A stretch of DNA of 20,256 nucleotides from Halovenus sp. (GCA_003551945.1 PUNZ01000231.1:1-20256), one strand, 5' to 3'. Counted from the first letter of the stretch, positions 1 to 7,756 are shown. Numbers and translations: made by a program. The notes: generated by a model not told the origin, from the sequence alone.

Positions 1-1862
1 CCGGCGTCCGTGTCATCGCGACCAGCAAGCATCGCACGTTTCGTGTACTCCATAGCGATTGGCGGACCGCGAGCCAGGTCGTCTGCGAGCTCGATTGCTG
101 CCTCTTCGAGTTCGTCGTTATCGACGACTTCGTTCACGAAGCCGTAGTCTTCCATATCCTCAGCAGGGTAGCGCTCTGCCGTGAAGATAATCTCTTTGGC
201 AATACCCTCGCCGACGATGTTTGAAAGTCGCTGCGTACCGCCCCAACCGGGGAGCAGACCGAGGTTGAACTCCGGCTGCCCGAACTCGGAGCGCTCGGAG
301 GCGATTCGCATGTCAGCACACATCGCAAGTTCCATCCCACCGCCGAGACAGAAGCCATCGACACCAGCGACGACCGGCATCGACACTGCTTCGAGTTTAC
401 CCCAGACCTCCTGTCCGCGGCGAGAGAGCTCAACAGCATCGATTGGATTGGCCGAACCAGCCATTCCCATCGCATCTGCACCTGCGGAGAACGCGCGGTC
501 GCCAGCACCCGTAATCAACACGGCGCGAACCGCATCATCTTCCTCGAACATGTCAAGGGCTGTCTCCACATCGTCGAGCATCTCCGGGTTGACGGTGTTG
601 AGTTGGTGTGGACGGTCGAGGATGATGTGACCAACCATCTCAGTTGGGTACTCAACCTGAATGGCCTCGAACTCGACACCATCGTCTTCCGCTTCGGATG
701 CACCGTAGAATCCACCTTCTTCAGCGGCATCACGAAGTCCGTCCGAAACTTCGTATCGGGCGGCACCAGTTTCCTCGTAAAGCTCATCAAGCTTCTCGAC
801 AAGCGCATCAAGACCAAACTCGTCACAGGCTTTGGCTGGGCCTTTCGGGAAGGCAGCGCCGAGTTTCACAGCTTTGTCGATATCAGCTGGCGGGGCAACT
901 TCCTTCTCGATGAGTTTGCCCGTCTCGTTTGCCAGTGCGGCCATCAATCGTGCTTTGACTTCGTCGCTCTGGGCGTCTGCTGGCACATCAGCGCCGCCGT
1001 CGTTGTAATCGTAGAATCCTTCGCCAGTCTTCTTGCCGAGTTTCTCGTTCTCGACAGTCCGCACAAGCAGTGGCGATGGTTCATAGGCGTCACCGAGCAC
1101 TTCGTGCATGTAGTTGAGCACGTGCAGCGAGACATCGTTTCCAACTTGGTCGCCGAGTTCGAAGGCACCCATCGGCAAGCCGATGTCGTATTTCGTTGTT
1201 GAGTCGACTTCGCGGATGGTTGCAACATCCTCTTCAACAATCCAGCATGCTTCGTTCATCAGTGGAACGAGAATGCTGTTGACGATGAAACCAGGTTCGT
1301 CTTTACGGACGCGAACTGGCGTTTTGTCGAACGCTTCGGACAGGTCGACGATGACATCCATCGTCTCGTCGCTTGTCTCCGCACCGCTGATAACCTCGAC
1401 CAGCTCCATTCGGACTGGTGGGTTGAAAAAGTGCATCCCGCAGACCTGTTCCGGCCGGTCCGTCACATTCGCAATGTCTGTAATGGAAAGGCTGGAGGTG
1501 TTCGATGCAAAGATAGTGTGCTCCGGCGCAAGTTCATCAAGTTCCTCGTAGACCTGCTGTTTGATATCCATCCGCTCGACAATCGCCTCAATGACAACAT
1601 CGGTATCCTCGACTGATTCTTCAAGGTCAACAACCGGGGTAATCCGGTCGATTGAATCCGCAGCGACATCCTCGCTGATACGGTCGTTCTCGGCGAGTTT
1701 GTTCAGGCTCCATTCGATTTGCTCGTAGCCTTCTTCAACAAGCTCCTCGTTGATGTCCCGCAGGTTCACGTCATACCCTGCAAGCGCGGCTACTTCCGCA
1801 ATGCCGTGCCCCATTGTCCCTGCGCCAAGGACGGTAATAGTCTCAATGTCGTCTACTTCCAT
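1..1862 (-). CDS. 3-hydroxyacyl-CoA dehydrogenase / enoyl-CoA hydratase fusion (C-terminus cut by window edge)
   Basis: Bifunctional beta-oxidation enzyme: hydration of trans-2-enoyl-CoA and NAD-dependent oxidation of 3-hydroxyacyl-CoA, presumably cytosolic. The reading frame is open from the ATG at 1862 to the window start, 620 codons; my recollection is that fusions of this type run to about 650 residues, so only a short C-terminus is missing. The N-terminal half is the dehydrogenase: Rossmann motif GAGTMGHGIA near residues 13-22, the catalytic-His block GMHFFNPP (His144), and a VNSILVPLMNEA stretch typical of the C-terminal domain. From about residue 395 a crotonase domain follows, with the oxyanion-hole segment FSAGADAMGM, GGGMELAM (Glu511) and GQPEFNLG (Glu531). 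The two glutamates are 20 residues apart, as in rat crotonase (Glu144/Glu164), so both activities look intact. The order dehydrogenase-then-hydratase is the reverse of bacterial FadB. It is divergent from an alpha/beta hydrolase, with 161 bp between them. Confidence 0.93.
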   Translation of the reverse strand, partial: MEVDDIETITVLGAGTMGHGIAEVAALAGYDVNLRDINEELVEEGYEQIEWSLNKLAENDRISEDVAADSIDRITPVVDLEESVEDTDVVIEAIVERMDIKQQVYEELDELAPEHTIFASNTSSLSITDIANVTDRPEQVCGMHFFNPPVRMELVEVISGAETSDETMDVIVDLSEAFDKTPVRVRKDEPGFIVNSILVPLMNEACWIVEEDVATIREVDSTTKYDIGLPMGAFELGDQVGNDVSLHVLNYMHEVLGDAYEPSPLLVRTVENEKLGKKTGEGFYDYNDGGADVPADAQSDEVKARLMAALANETGKLIEKEVAPPADIDKAVKLGAAFPKGPAKACDEFGLDALVEKLDELYEETGAARYEVSDGLRDAAEEGGFYGASEAEDDGVEFEAIQVEYPTEMVGHIILDRPHQLNTVNPEMLDDVETALDMFEEDDAVRAVLITGAGDRAFSAGADAMGMAGSANPIDAVELSRRGQEVWGKLEAVSMPVVAGVDGFCLGGGMELAMCADMRIASERSEFGQPEFNLGLLPGWGGTQRLSNIVGEGIAKEIIFTAERYPAEDMEDYGFVNEVVDNDELEEAAIELADDLARGPPIAMEYTKRAMLAGRDDTDA

Positions 1863-1992
1863 GGTTCACTTACTCACTCTCACTCATACACTTTCAACGT
1901 TTCGTATCGTTTGTTGGGGAGGACCGTGCTCTGACGGGAGTTAAAGAAACCAGGCGTACAAACAGCCCAAACGGTCGGTTGAGTACTCATCA

Positions 1993-2000
1993 CTTACTTA
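1993..2000 (+). promoter_or_regulatory. TATA-like element for the 2024 alpha/beta hydrolase
   Basis: CTTACTTA is centred about 28 bp upstream of the ATG at 2024, which fits a leaderless haloarchaeal transcript. The match to a TATA consensus is only moderate. Seven-base inverted repeats (GTACTCA at 1983-1989, TGAGTAC at 2013-2019) flank it. Confidence 0.35.
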
Positions 2001-2023
2001 CAGGTCCCTTACTGAGTACGGAT

Positions 2024-2854
2024 ATGGCAGACACCATAGCGGGGGACTTCTGGGGTGAACCGGAGATAGTCGAACGTGAGGATTCCCAACTGCACTACTG
2101 GATTGATGGACCAGCGGACGCGCCTCTTGTAGTGTGTACGCATGGTGCATCTATGGACCATCGCATGTTTACCCCACAGCGAGAAGCGCTTGTTGATGCC
2201 GGGTACAGGGTACTGGTATGGGATATGCGTGGCCACGGTCTCTCGAAACCGATGGGAACCGAATTCTCGGTCGCGGCGGCGACAGATGACCTCCGAGCGG
2301 TTCTCTATGCAGTGGGTGTCGAGGAGGTTACGCTGGTGGGACATTCGTTTGGCGGCTTCGTCTCACAGGAGTTCCTCTATCAGTCACCTGAAATGGTCCG
2401 CGCGCTGGTCGTCATCGGCTCAAGTGATTTGACTGCTAACGGCCCGCGTCGAGAGGACCTCCTCCTCTCGCTTTCGCCCTATCTGTTCAGAGCGATGCCG
2501 AATGATCTCCGTCGGCGAATCGTCGCGCAAACAACCGCCCTACGACCGGAAGTGAGGGAGTACGCCTACGATGCCACCAGCCAGCTGTCAAAAGACGAGT
2601 TTTATCAGGTTTGGCATGCCGTTGCTGACCACCCTCGGCCGGAGCGTGAGTATCAGATTCCGTGTCCGTTCTTGCTTACACATGGGGATGAAGATATCGT
2701 CGGAACAATCGCAAAGCATGCACCAGCCTGGGCGGCCCGTGAGCCAAACGCGACCTATCACGTCATTGAGGAAGCAGGGCATAACGCAAACCAAGATAAT
2801 CCGGAGGAGTTCAACCTCGTACTGTGTACGTTTCTGAACGAACACGTTCAGTAA
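2024..2854 (+). CDS. alpha/beta hydrolase, canonical catalytic triad
   Basis: A 276-residue soluble alpha/beta-fold hydrolase; substrate unknown. Visible features are the oxyanion loop THGASMDH (residues 39-46), the strand-turn DMRGHGLSKP, the nucleophile elbow GHSFGG with Ser108, the acid loop HGDEDIVG (Asp222 or Asp224) and the histidine loop EAGHNANQ (His253). The spacing is that of esterases, haloperoxidase-like enzymes and lactonases. I chose the ATG at 2024 over an in-frame TTG at 1979, because a TATA-like element ends 23 bp before 2024 and the domain begins after it. It is divergent from the beta-oxidation fusion gene and could act on an acyl ester or thioester, but that is only context. 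A perfect hairpin overlaps its last codons. It ends 15 bp from the convergent SHOCT gene. Confidence 0.88.
   Translation: MADTIAGDFWGEPEIVEREDSQLHYWIDGPADAPLVVCTHGASMDHRMFTPQREALVDAGYRVLVWDMRGHGLSKPMGTEFSVAAATDDLRAVLYAVGVEEVTLVGHSFGGFVSQEFLYQSPEMVRALVVIGSSDLTANGPRREDLLLSLSPYLFRAMPNDLRRRIVAQTTALRPEVREYAYDATSQLSKDEFYQVWHAVADHPRPEREYQIPCPFLLTHGDEDIVGTIAKHAPAWAAREPNATYHVIEEAGHNANQDNPEEFNLVLCTFLNEHVQ
2834..2851. terminator. hairpin at the convergent junction of the alpha/beta hydrolase and SHOCT genes
   Basis: CTGAACG (2834-2840) and CGTTCAG (2845-2851) form a perfect 7-bp inverted repeat with a 4-base loop, directly before the hydrolase stop codon. A T-rich run (TTGTTTTG) follows at 2874-2881 on the plus strand. 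It lies downstream of both convergent genes and could aid termination or 3'-end stability of either transcript. Archaeal termination mainly uses T-tracts, so the role of the hairpin is inferred. Confidence 0.4.
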
Positions 2855-2869
2855 GGGCACGGTAGAAAT

Positions 2870-3259
2870 TCACTTGTTTTGTTCAGTTGCGATGTCGTCC
2901 GAGCTCTCCGACAGCGAATCAGCGTTTGATTCATCTCCAGCAAGCGCACCCTCGAGTTCTGCCTCAAACTCCTCTTCTGAGAGTCGCCCCGCCGTATACT
3001 CTGTTTTGAGCGCCTCAACGGCATCTTCTTCCGGTTGTTCTTTCGAGGATTCGGTCGTGGTTTCCTGCTCAAGCCGTTTTTCATACAATCTGAATACTCG
3101 CCAGACACGCCACGAGAGATATCCCACGGCAAGCACAAAAAGAGGGAGTGCAATGCCAATGAGAATTTGCTGCATGATGATGACGGTGTACAGAACGAAA
3201 AACCCATAGGCAACGGCGGCCCCTATTTTCCAAGAGCGGGGAATGGAAGGCGTCAACAT
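2870..3259 (-). CDS. small membrane protein with C-terminal SHOCT domain
   Basis: A 129-residue protein of unknown function. Two hydrophobic segments (about residues 11-30 and 31-50) form a short N-terminal membrane hairpin, followed by a basic stretch (RVWRVFRLYEKRL), an acidic linker and a SHOCT-type motif at about residues 79-106 (ALKTEYTAGRLSEEEFEAEL). SHOCT is a short oligomerisation-like motif common at the ends of haloarchaeal membrane proteins. The ATG at 3259 is supported by a TATA-like CTTTTATG on the minus strand about 27 bp upstream (plus coordinates 3282-3289), which implies a leaderless transcript. It is divergent from the ACT-hom operon and convergent with the alpha/beta hydrolase. 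Confidence 0.8.
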   Translation of the reverse strand: MLTPSIPRSWKIGAAVAYGFFVLYTVIIMQQILIGIALPLFVLAVGYLSWRVWRVFRLYEKRLEQETTTESSKEQPEEDAVEALKTEYTAGRLSEEEFEAELEGALAGDESNADSLSESSDDIATEQNK

Positions 3260-3281
3260 TACTCATCATATTGAGAGAGCG

Positions 3282-3289
3282 ACATAAAA
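3282..3289 (-). promoter_or_regulatory. TATA box of the SHOCT gene
   Basis: Minus-strand CTTTTATG is centred about 27 bp upstream of the start codon at 3259, the usual haloarchaeal spacing for a leaderless mRNA. Confidence 0.45.
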
Positions 3290-3334
3290 GTACCAAGGAT
3301 TGAAACGAGCCTTTCGCGCCGACAAACGGCGGGA

Positions 3335-3343
3335 TTCTTATAG
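3335..3343 (+). promoter_or_regulatory. TATA box of the ACT-hom operon
   Basis: TTCTTATAG is centred near 3339. The expected transcription start, about 27 bp downstream, falls on the ATG at 3366, not on the ACT gene start at 3401. The main gene therefore has a 5' leader of about 35 nt holding a Shine-Dalgarno sequence and a complete mini-ORF. Confidence 0.5.
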
Positions 3344-3365
3344 CCGGCCACCTGATTCCTCTCCA

Positions 3366-3401
3366 ATGCGAAACCAGCGATGTGCAGAGGTGATGGACTG
3401 A
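3366..3401 (+). CDS. 11-codon upstream ORF / leader peptide before the ACT-hom operon
   Basis: ATG at 3366 opens an 11-codon frame (MRNQRCAEVMD). Its TGA (3399-3401) overlaps the ATG of the ACT gene as TGATG. It begins where the TATA box predicts the transcript to start, so it could be translated leaderless and re-initiate on the ACT start. It contains no run of Thr, Ile or Met codons that would suggest classical attenuation. It may simply be 5' UTR; whether it is translated cannot be seen from sequence. Confidence 0.35.
   Translation: MRNQRCAEVMD
3387..3394 (+). promoter_or_regulatory. Shine-Dalgarno sequence that sets the ACT gene start
   Basis: GAGGTGAT matches eight bases of the consensus anti-16S complement and lies 6 nt before the ATG at 3401. 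This supports 3401 as the start rather than the upstream in-frame TGT codon region. The site lies inside the mini-ORF. Confidence 0.65.
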
Positions 3402-3928
3402 TGAGTGAGTCAGAGGATGTCCACGCCTACACGGTTCGACTCGAACTGACCGACCGGCCCGGTGAACTCTTGCGTGCACTGGAACCAATCGCGGAAACCG
3501 GCGGGAACCTTCTCTCTATCTTCCACGAGCGCGGCAACCTCACGCCGCGCGGCGATATCCCAGTCGAGGTCGACCTTGAGGCAACACCGGAGCGGTTTGA
3601 AGCAATCGTCGACGCACTCAAAGCAGCAGATATTACCGTTATTGAGGCTGGGTCCGACCGATACAGCGAGGAAATTGTCGTCGTTCTCGTCGGCCATCTG
3701 GTCGAAACAGACCTCTCACACACCCTCTCACGGATTCAAGAAGCGTCCGGTGCATCAATCAAAGATTTTGCCCTCTCAGCACCCGAAGGGGAAGATGCAG
3801 CATCAAGCGCACGTCTTCGAATGGCAACGGAAGCAGGCAAAGGTGAGGAAATACTTGGTGCAATCCGCGAGATTGCAGCCGAAAAAGAGCTGAGCGTTAT
3901 CGAACCGCTCGGAGAGGTGGGTCGATGA
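3401..3928 (+). CDS. ACT-domain amino-acid-binding protein, partner of homoserine dehydrogenase
   Basis: A 175-residue protein made of an N-terminal ACT domain (about residues 8-85; the LELTDRPGELLRALEPIAETGGNLLSI-type core with the conserved Gly-Asn) and a second, more divergent ACT-like half (about residues 95-170). It has no catalytic domain. ACT domains bind amino acids and regulate metabolic enzymes. It overlaps homoserine dehydrogenase by ATGA (3925-3928), and that enzyme here lacks the C-terminal ACT domain found in many bacterial homologs, so the likely role is feedback sensing in trans (threonine, methionine or isoleucine); the ligand is inferred. The start is fixed by a strong Shine-Dalgarno sequence 6 nt upstream. 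Confidence 0.85.
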   Translation: MSESEDVHAYTVRLELTDRPGELLRALEPIAETGGNLLSIFHERGNLTPRGDIPVEVDLEATPERFEAIVDALKAADITVIEAGSDRYSEEIVVVLVGHLVETDLSHTLSRIQEASGASIKDFALSAPEGEDAASSARLRMATEAGKGEEILGAIREIAAEKELSVIEPLGEVGR

Positions 3929-4878
3929 AACTCGCCGTCCTCGGTGCGGGTGCGGTTGGCGCTTCCGTCGCCGAACTCGCAAGCCAGTACGGCCATACAG
4001 TGACAGCATTGGCAGACTCACAGAGCGCAGTAGTCGACCCCGATGGTATCGACGTCTCAACTGCTCTTGAGCGAAAGCAGACGGAAGGAACCGTTGGTGA
4101 TGCAGAACCTGATGAGGCTCTTTCTGGAACCTACGATGTGCTGGTCGAAGCAACGCCAACGACGCTTGGTGAGGCGGAACCCGGTTTCAGCCACGTAACT
4201 GAGGCCCTGTCCCAGGACAAGCATGTCGTGCTCGCAAACAAAGGACCAGTTGCTGAGCGGTATAGTGAGGTCCGTAAAGCCGAGGAGGCAAGTGACGGAA
4301 CAGTGCTCTTCGAGGCAACCGTTGGCGGGGCCATGCCAGTGCTCTCGACCATTGCCGACTTTGATGCCGATAAAATCACCGCAGTCAGAGGCGTGCTAAA
4401 CGGAACTGCCAACTTCATCCTCTCTCGAATGGCTGCAGAAGGGCTCGGCTACGAGCACGTTCTTGCAGAAGCCCAGGACCTCGGGGTTGCCGAGACTGAC
4501 CCGTCCTTTGATGTTGATGGCACTGACGCCGCGTTGAAATGCGTCATTCTTGCCAATGTGCTCTCAGAGGGGACGGAGTTCACGCTCGAGGATGCCGTTG
4601 TCGAAGGAATACGAGACCTCCCATCGAGTGCGTTAGATTTGGCCACCGAAGATGGCAAAACCATTCGACTGATCGGTGAGGTGAGCGACGACGGCGTGCG
4701 CGTCGGTCCGCGACTTATCGAGGAAAACACCGCACTCACCGTAACGGGAACCCGAAACATTGTCCAGATTGAGACGACACACGCCGGCGTTCTCAATATC
4801 TCCGGTCGCGGTGCTGGCGGTCCGGAAACAGCCAGTGCAGTATTCGCTGATATTGGTCGCTTACCACATGAGGAATAA
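3925..4878 (+). CDS. hom: homoserine dehydrogenase
   Basis: Reduces L-aspartate 4-semialdehyde to L-homoserine with NAD(P)H, the branch-point step towards threonine, isoleucine and methionine. The protein has 317 residues, the short form without an ACT tail. The dinucleotide-binding motif GAGAVG is at residues 7-12, NKGPVA with Lys106 follows, the family segment VLNGTANFIL is at 157-166, and the active-site block ETDPSFDVDGTDAALK spans 190-205 with the catalytic Lys205. It is translationally coupled to the upstream ACT protein by a 4-base overlap. No threonine synthase or homoserine kinase gene is in the window. It is convergent with a methyltransferase gene 45 bp away. Confidence 0.94.
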   Translation: MKLAVLGAGAVGASVAELASQYGHTVTALADSQSAVVDPDGIDVSTALERKQTEGTVGDAEPDEALSGTYDVLVEATPTTLGEAEPGFSHVTEALSQDKHVVLANKGPVAERYSEVRKAEEASDGTVLFEATVGGAMPVLSTIADFDADKITAVRGVLNGTANFILSRMAAEGLGYEHVLAEAQDLGVAETDPSFDVDGTDAALKCVILANVLSEGTEFTLEDAVVEGIRDLPSSALDLATEDGKTIRLIGEVSDDGVRVGPRLIEENTALTVTGTRNIVQIETTHAGVLNISGRGAGGPETASAVFADIGRLPHEE

Positions 4879-4929
4879 GTTGGTCGTTTGCTAAGCCAAC
4901 AGTGAGTGAGTCGGTTTTCGGCGTCACTC
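4879..4929. terminator. weak inverted repeats between convergent hom and methyltransferase genes
   Basis: GTTGG (4879-4883) can pair with CCAAC (4896-4900), and GAGTGA (4904-4909) with TCACTC (4924-4929). The second loop contains TTTT. The last arm overlaps the methyltransferase stop codon. These are short stems at a convergent junction and a termination role is a guess. Confidence 0.25.
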
Positions 4930-5790
4930 GTCTGTTTGGAGTGTAGCCAGAACAAAATAGTAGCCTAACACGCCTTCTTCCACGAGGTTTCGGATGAGCG
5001 AGTTGCCTTTGAAAACGCCAAGTTGCGTGTCGGAAAAGACATTCGCAAAAGAGAGTACTCGGCCGACTGGGTGAGCAACTCTGGCAAATTTGTGCCTGCG
5101 GTCGAGCGATGGACGAATTGGCTCCGTTTCGTCGGTTATTTCAATGTCGGTAAAGCCAACGGCTTCGAGCGTCTCGCGAAACGAATCAATCGCACCGAGT
5201 TCGAGCCCCAGTCCATCGTTGATGCGGTCGATATCTGCTTGATGAGCAGCCATCTGTCCCGTTTCGTGGAAAAACAGGTCACTCAACACGAGACGCCCAC
5301 CGGGGACCAGCACTCGCTTGCACTGTTCGAGCACCATTTCGCGGTCGTGAGCGTGTGAAACCGCTTCCAGCCCCCAAACAACGTCAACTGAATCATCATC
5401 AACTGTCTCCAGTTTGTGAAAGTCATCGTAGCGAAAATCCGTTCTGTCGTCAACCTCGTGGCCCGCAGCGTTCTCCCGTGCGAGTGCTAGCTGTCGTTCG
5501 CTTATGTTGATGCCGATGACCGTTGCGCCGTAGGCACGTGCGTTCCAAACGGAGTCTTCGCCAACACCACATCCGATGTTGAGCACGCGGTCGGATGAAG
5601 AGATTGCGGCCCGCTCAGCGAGTTGTCGCATCGTGTTAATGGCTGCTGAACCAGGCTCCTCGTGGTCGTCGTCGTAATACTCCAGATGGAGGCTCCGATG
5701 ACCCTGTTTCTCCCACTCAGCCTCGTAGGTATCGATAAGCTCATCATAGATAGCTGCAATCTCATCGGGGTCAGTTGCCGGGGACGCCAT
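4924..5790 (-). CDS. class I SAM-dependent methyltransferase
   Basis: A 288-residue methyltransferase of the UbiE/sterol/tocopherol methyltransferase-like group; substrate unknown. SAM-binding motif I is VLNIGCGVGE (residues 69-78), followed by VIGINIS (acidic loop replaced by Asn at the usual Asp/Glu position), YDDFHKLE, and VVWGLEAVSHAHD as motif II/III; VLVPGGRLVLSDLF is the typical strand after the core. The C-terminal part is longer than the minimal fold and ends with a fairly hydrophobic segment, which would suit a lipid or quinone substrate, but nothing proves that. A TATA-like GCTTATCG (minus strand) sits 27-28 bp before the ATG, so the gene appears to have its own leaderless transcript although it follows the MFS gene by 69 bp. 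Confidence 0.85.
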   Translation of the reverse strand: MASPATDPDEIAAIYDELIDTYEAEWEKQGHRSLHLEYYDDDHEEPGSAAINTMRQLAERAAISSSDRVLNIGCGVGEDSVWNARAYGATVIGINISERQLALARENAAGHEVDDRTDFRYDDFHKLETVDDDSVDVVWGLEAVSHAHDREMVLEQCKRVLVPGGRLVLSDLFFHETGQMAAHQADIDRINDGLGLELGAIDSFRETLEAVGFTDIEITDETEPIRPSLDRRHKFARVAHPVGRVLSFANVFSDTQLGVFKGNSLIRNLVEEGVLGYYFVLATLQTDE

Positions 5791-5814
5791 TGCACATCGG
5801 TAGATGACAGATGG

Positions 5815-5822
5815 CGATAAGC
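5815..5822 (-). promoter_or_regulatory. TATA-like element of the methyltransferase gene
   Basis: Minus-strand GCTTATCG is centred about 28 bp before the start codon at 5790. Confidence 0.4.
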
Positions 5823-5859
5823 GTTGGGGAGAAACGAGATTTGTGGAGGGTAGTAGGGA

Positions 5860-7128
5860 TTAATCAGTCTCCGATGGTTCAACCTCACGCCCATCTGAGA
5901 AAGGAAGAATGCGCTCGCTCGAAAGGAGTGCAATCGAAAGGAGTGCACCAGCAACAGCAAACCCAGCAAGGACACCGAAGAACGCGGCGACTCCCTGAGC
6001 ACCGATAACGAACCCACCGATAGCGATGCTCGCCGCACCGAAGCCAAACTCTGCGAGGTAGGTATAGCCATATGAGAGACCGCGGGTATCTGGTGGCGTA
6101 TAGACAGCAACAGCAACTTGATAGAACGGCTGGATACCAAAGAGGAAAAACCCAAGCAGAGCACTGTAGATGACCAACACACCGACCCCGAGTTCGGAAA
6201 GCGGAACAAAGGCCAGTGCAAGGACCGCAAGGATGGTGAACGTTCCGGCAAGTCCGTACTCAACGTTCATTCGTTCGGTCAACTTTCCGCCAGCGTACTG
6301 ACCAGCCATTCCCACAACAAGCAACATAACGAAGAGATAATCCGATGGTTCGATTCCTTCGAGGCTCACGGCACCAGCAAGCTCTTGTAACGAGGAAATA
6401 TCTCCCAGGATATCCGGGAGGAAGGTGAGAATGCCACGGTAGTACAGCCCCTCAAACGTAACCAGAATGAACACGAGAATAAACGCACTGGCAAAGAGCG
6501 TCTTGCTGTTTGAGAGAAACGTCGGAAGCGTCATTTCGGTTCCCGGACCCGCATCCGCGTCATCTGCAACGGCTGCCGTCGTGTCAAAACTCACTGTCAG
6601 CCCGTAGAGAAGCGCAATGAGCCCAGGAATTGCAAGCAAGATTGCCACCAGTTGCCAGTCAAAGAAAATAAGCAACGTCGCGGCGGCAAAGGGGCCAAGC
6701 GCGATTCCAAAGTTCCCAGCCATCCCATGGTAGGCAAATACCGTTCCGCGTTTTTCCGCGCCGGTGCTGATAAGCGCCATCCCAGCCGGGTGGTAGACGC
6801 TCGCTGCGATACCCCAGATGACGAGCGCGACCCCGACAGCATAGATTGAGGTCGCAAATGCCAAGCCAACAAACGAGAGCGACATGCCTGCAAAACAAAG
6901 CAAAATCAGTCGTTTCGGACCGTACCGGTCGGCAAGAATACCGGCTGGCAGGGCACCCAATCCGAACGGCGCATATCCCAGGGCGATGATGAGGCCGACG
7001 AGCGCCACGGATTCCGGAAACTCATCAAGCCACACTACCAGAAAGATAGGAATCGACATCTCGAACCAGTGAACAAGCCCGTGTCCGAGCATCGTAAAGC
7101 TAGCAATCGACCGGTCGTTCGAGTTCAT
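5860..7128 (-). CDS. MFS transporter, 12 TM
   Basis: A 422-residue integral membrane protein with about twelve hydrophobic segments, a secondary transporter of the major facilitator superfamily. A motif-A-like loop between TM2 and TM3 is GILADRYGPKR (residues 63-73). The N-terminal GHGLVHWFEMSIPIFL region resembles the fosmidomycin-resistance-like branch of haloarchaeal MFS proteins, but the substrate cannot be assigned. A non-membrane central loop (about residues 185-205) contains acidic residues. The C-terminus is a short acidic cytoplasmic tail. It lies 76 bp downstream of Trm56 in the opposite sense of coordinates (same strand, transcribed before the methyltransferase). Confidence 0.88.
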   Translation of the reverse strand: MNSNDRSIASFTMLGHGLVHWFEMSIPIFLVVWLDEFPESVALVGLIIALGYAPFGLGALPAGILADRYGPKRLILLCFAGMSLSFVGLAFATSIYAVGVALVIWGIAASVYHPAGMALISTGAEKRGTVFAYHGMAGNFGIALGPFAAATLLIFFDWQLVAILLAIPGLIALLYGLTVSFDTTAAVADDADAGPGTEMTLPTFLSNSKTLFASAFILVFILVTFEGLYYRGILTFLPDILGDISSLQELAGAVSLEGIEPSDYLFVMLLVVGMAGQYAGGKLTERMNVEYGLAGTFTILAVLALAFVPLSELGVGVLVIYSALLGFFLFGIQPFYQVAVAVYTPPDTRGLSYGYTYLAEFGFGAASIAIGGFVIGAQGVAAFFGVLAGFAVAGALLSIALLSSERILPFSDGREVEPSETD

Positions 7129-7160
7129 CGGCGAATCTGCTTATACCGAACGGGCCATGG

Positions 7161-7170
7161 TATTTATGTA
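7161..7170 (-). promoter_or_regulatory. TATA-like element of the MFS gene
   Basis: Minus-strand TACATAAATA lies about 37 bp before the ATG at 7128, so a short 5' UTR of about 10 nt would be expected. A second candidate, GGTATAAGC near 7139-7147, is too close to the start. Confidence 0.35.
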
Positions 7171-7204
7171 CACGGAACGGCCGGTAGTAATGACAAGTTA
7201 GTAT

Positions 7205-7741
7205 CTAGTTCTCTGGCTCTTTTACTAGCTTTCCGGTCTCTTTCGGCACGACAATGCGTTCTGCGTTCTCGAATTCCTTCGTAAGCTCTGTCCCCTCGAA
7301 CAACCGGTCGAGAAAGACGGCGAGGGAAGCGATTTCGGAGTGAGGTTGGTTGGTCACCGCAACGTTCCAGTCTGCGCGTTCGTATACCGCAAACGGGACT
7401 TTCTCAGCACCGACAACGACCAACAGTGGTGTCTCGGTGTCGAGGGCCGCACGAATCTCCGTTTCAGCCTCTTGAATAGGTAACCCATACATCGTGAGGT
7501 GGGCGATCTTCCCGTCCCAGTTCCGGACAACGCCAAGCGGGCTCTCAGTTGTCTCGACGTCGAATGGGCCACCAAACCGGTCAGTGATATCTTGAACGGT
7601 ATCCGCACGGCTTGCAGCATCCCCGGCAAAAATGACGCGGTCAGCACCAAGCGCGCGGGCAGTCAATCCCACGTGTGTCGTAATCCGTTCGTCTCGACCA
7701 GGGCGGTGACCGAGACGGAGAACGGTAATTTCGGGTTCCAT
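7205..7741 (-). CDS. trm56: tRNA (cytidine(56)-2'-O)-methyltransferase
   Basis: A 178-residue SPOUT-class RNA methyltransferase that uses SAM to 2'-O-methylate C56 in the T-loop of archaeal tRNAs. Family-specific blocks are visible: VLRLGHRPGRDERITTHVGL near the N-terminus (residues 8-26), GAEKVP (111-116) and NQPHSEIASLAVFLD (131-145), which form the knot and the SAM pocket. I take the ATG at 7741; a TTG one codon earlier is in frame but less likely. It starts 15 bp after the stop of the DsbA-like lipoprotein and is probably co-transcribed with it. Confidence 0.93.
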   Translation of the reverse strand: MEPEITVLRLGHRPGRDERITTHVGLTARALGADRVIFAGDAASRADTVQDITDRFGGPFDVETTESPLGVVRNWDGKIAHLTMYGLPIQEAETEIRAALDTETPLLVVVGAEKVPFAVYERADWNVAVTNQPHSEIASLAVFLDRLFEGTELTKEFENAERIVVPKETGKLVKEPEN

Positions 7742-7756
7742 CAAATCGCTCTCGTC

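Noticed and set aside
603..1202. 199-codon plus-strand frame opposite the beta-oxidation fusion
   Set aside because: The minus-strand frame contains both complete active sites; the antisense frame has no domain.
1979..2023. TTG start for the first alpha/beta hydrolase
   Set aside because: It would place the TATA-like element inside the coding region; the ATG at 2024 has the right spacing.
5502..6263. 253-codon minus-strand frame across the methyltransferase-MFS junction
   Set aside because: It overlaps two well-supported genes in another frame, is Ser/Arg/Leu-rich and has no recognisable domain.
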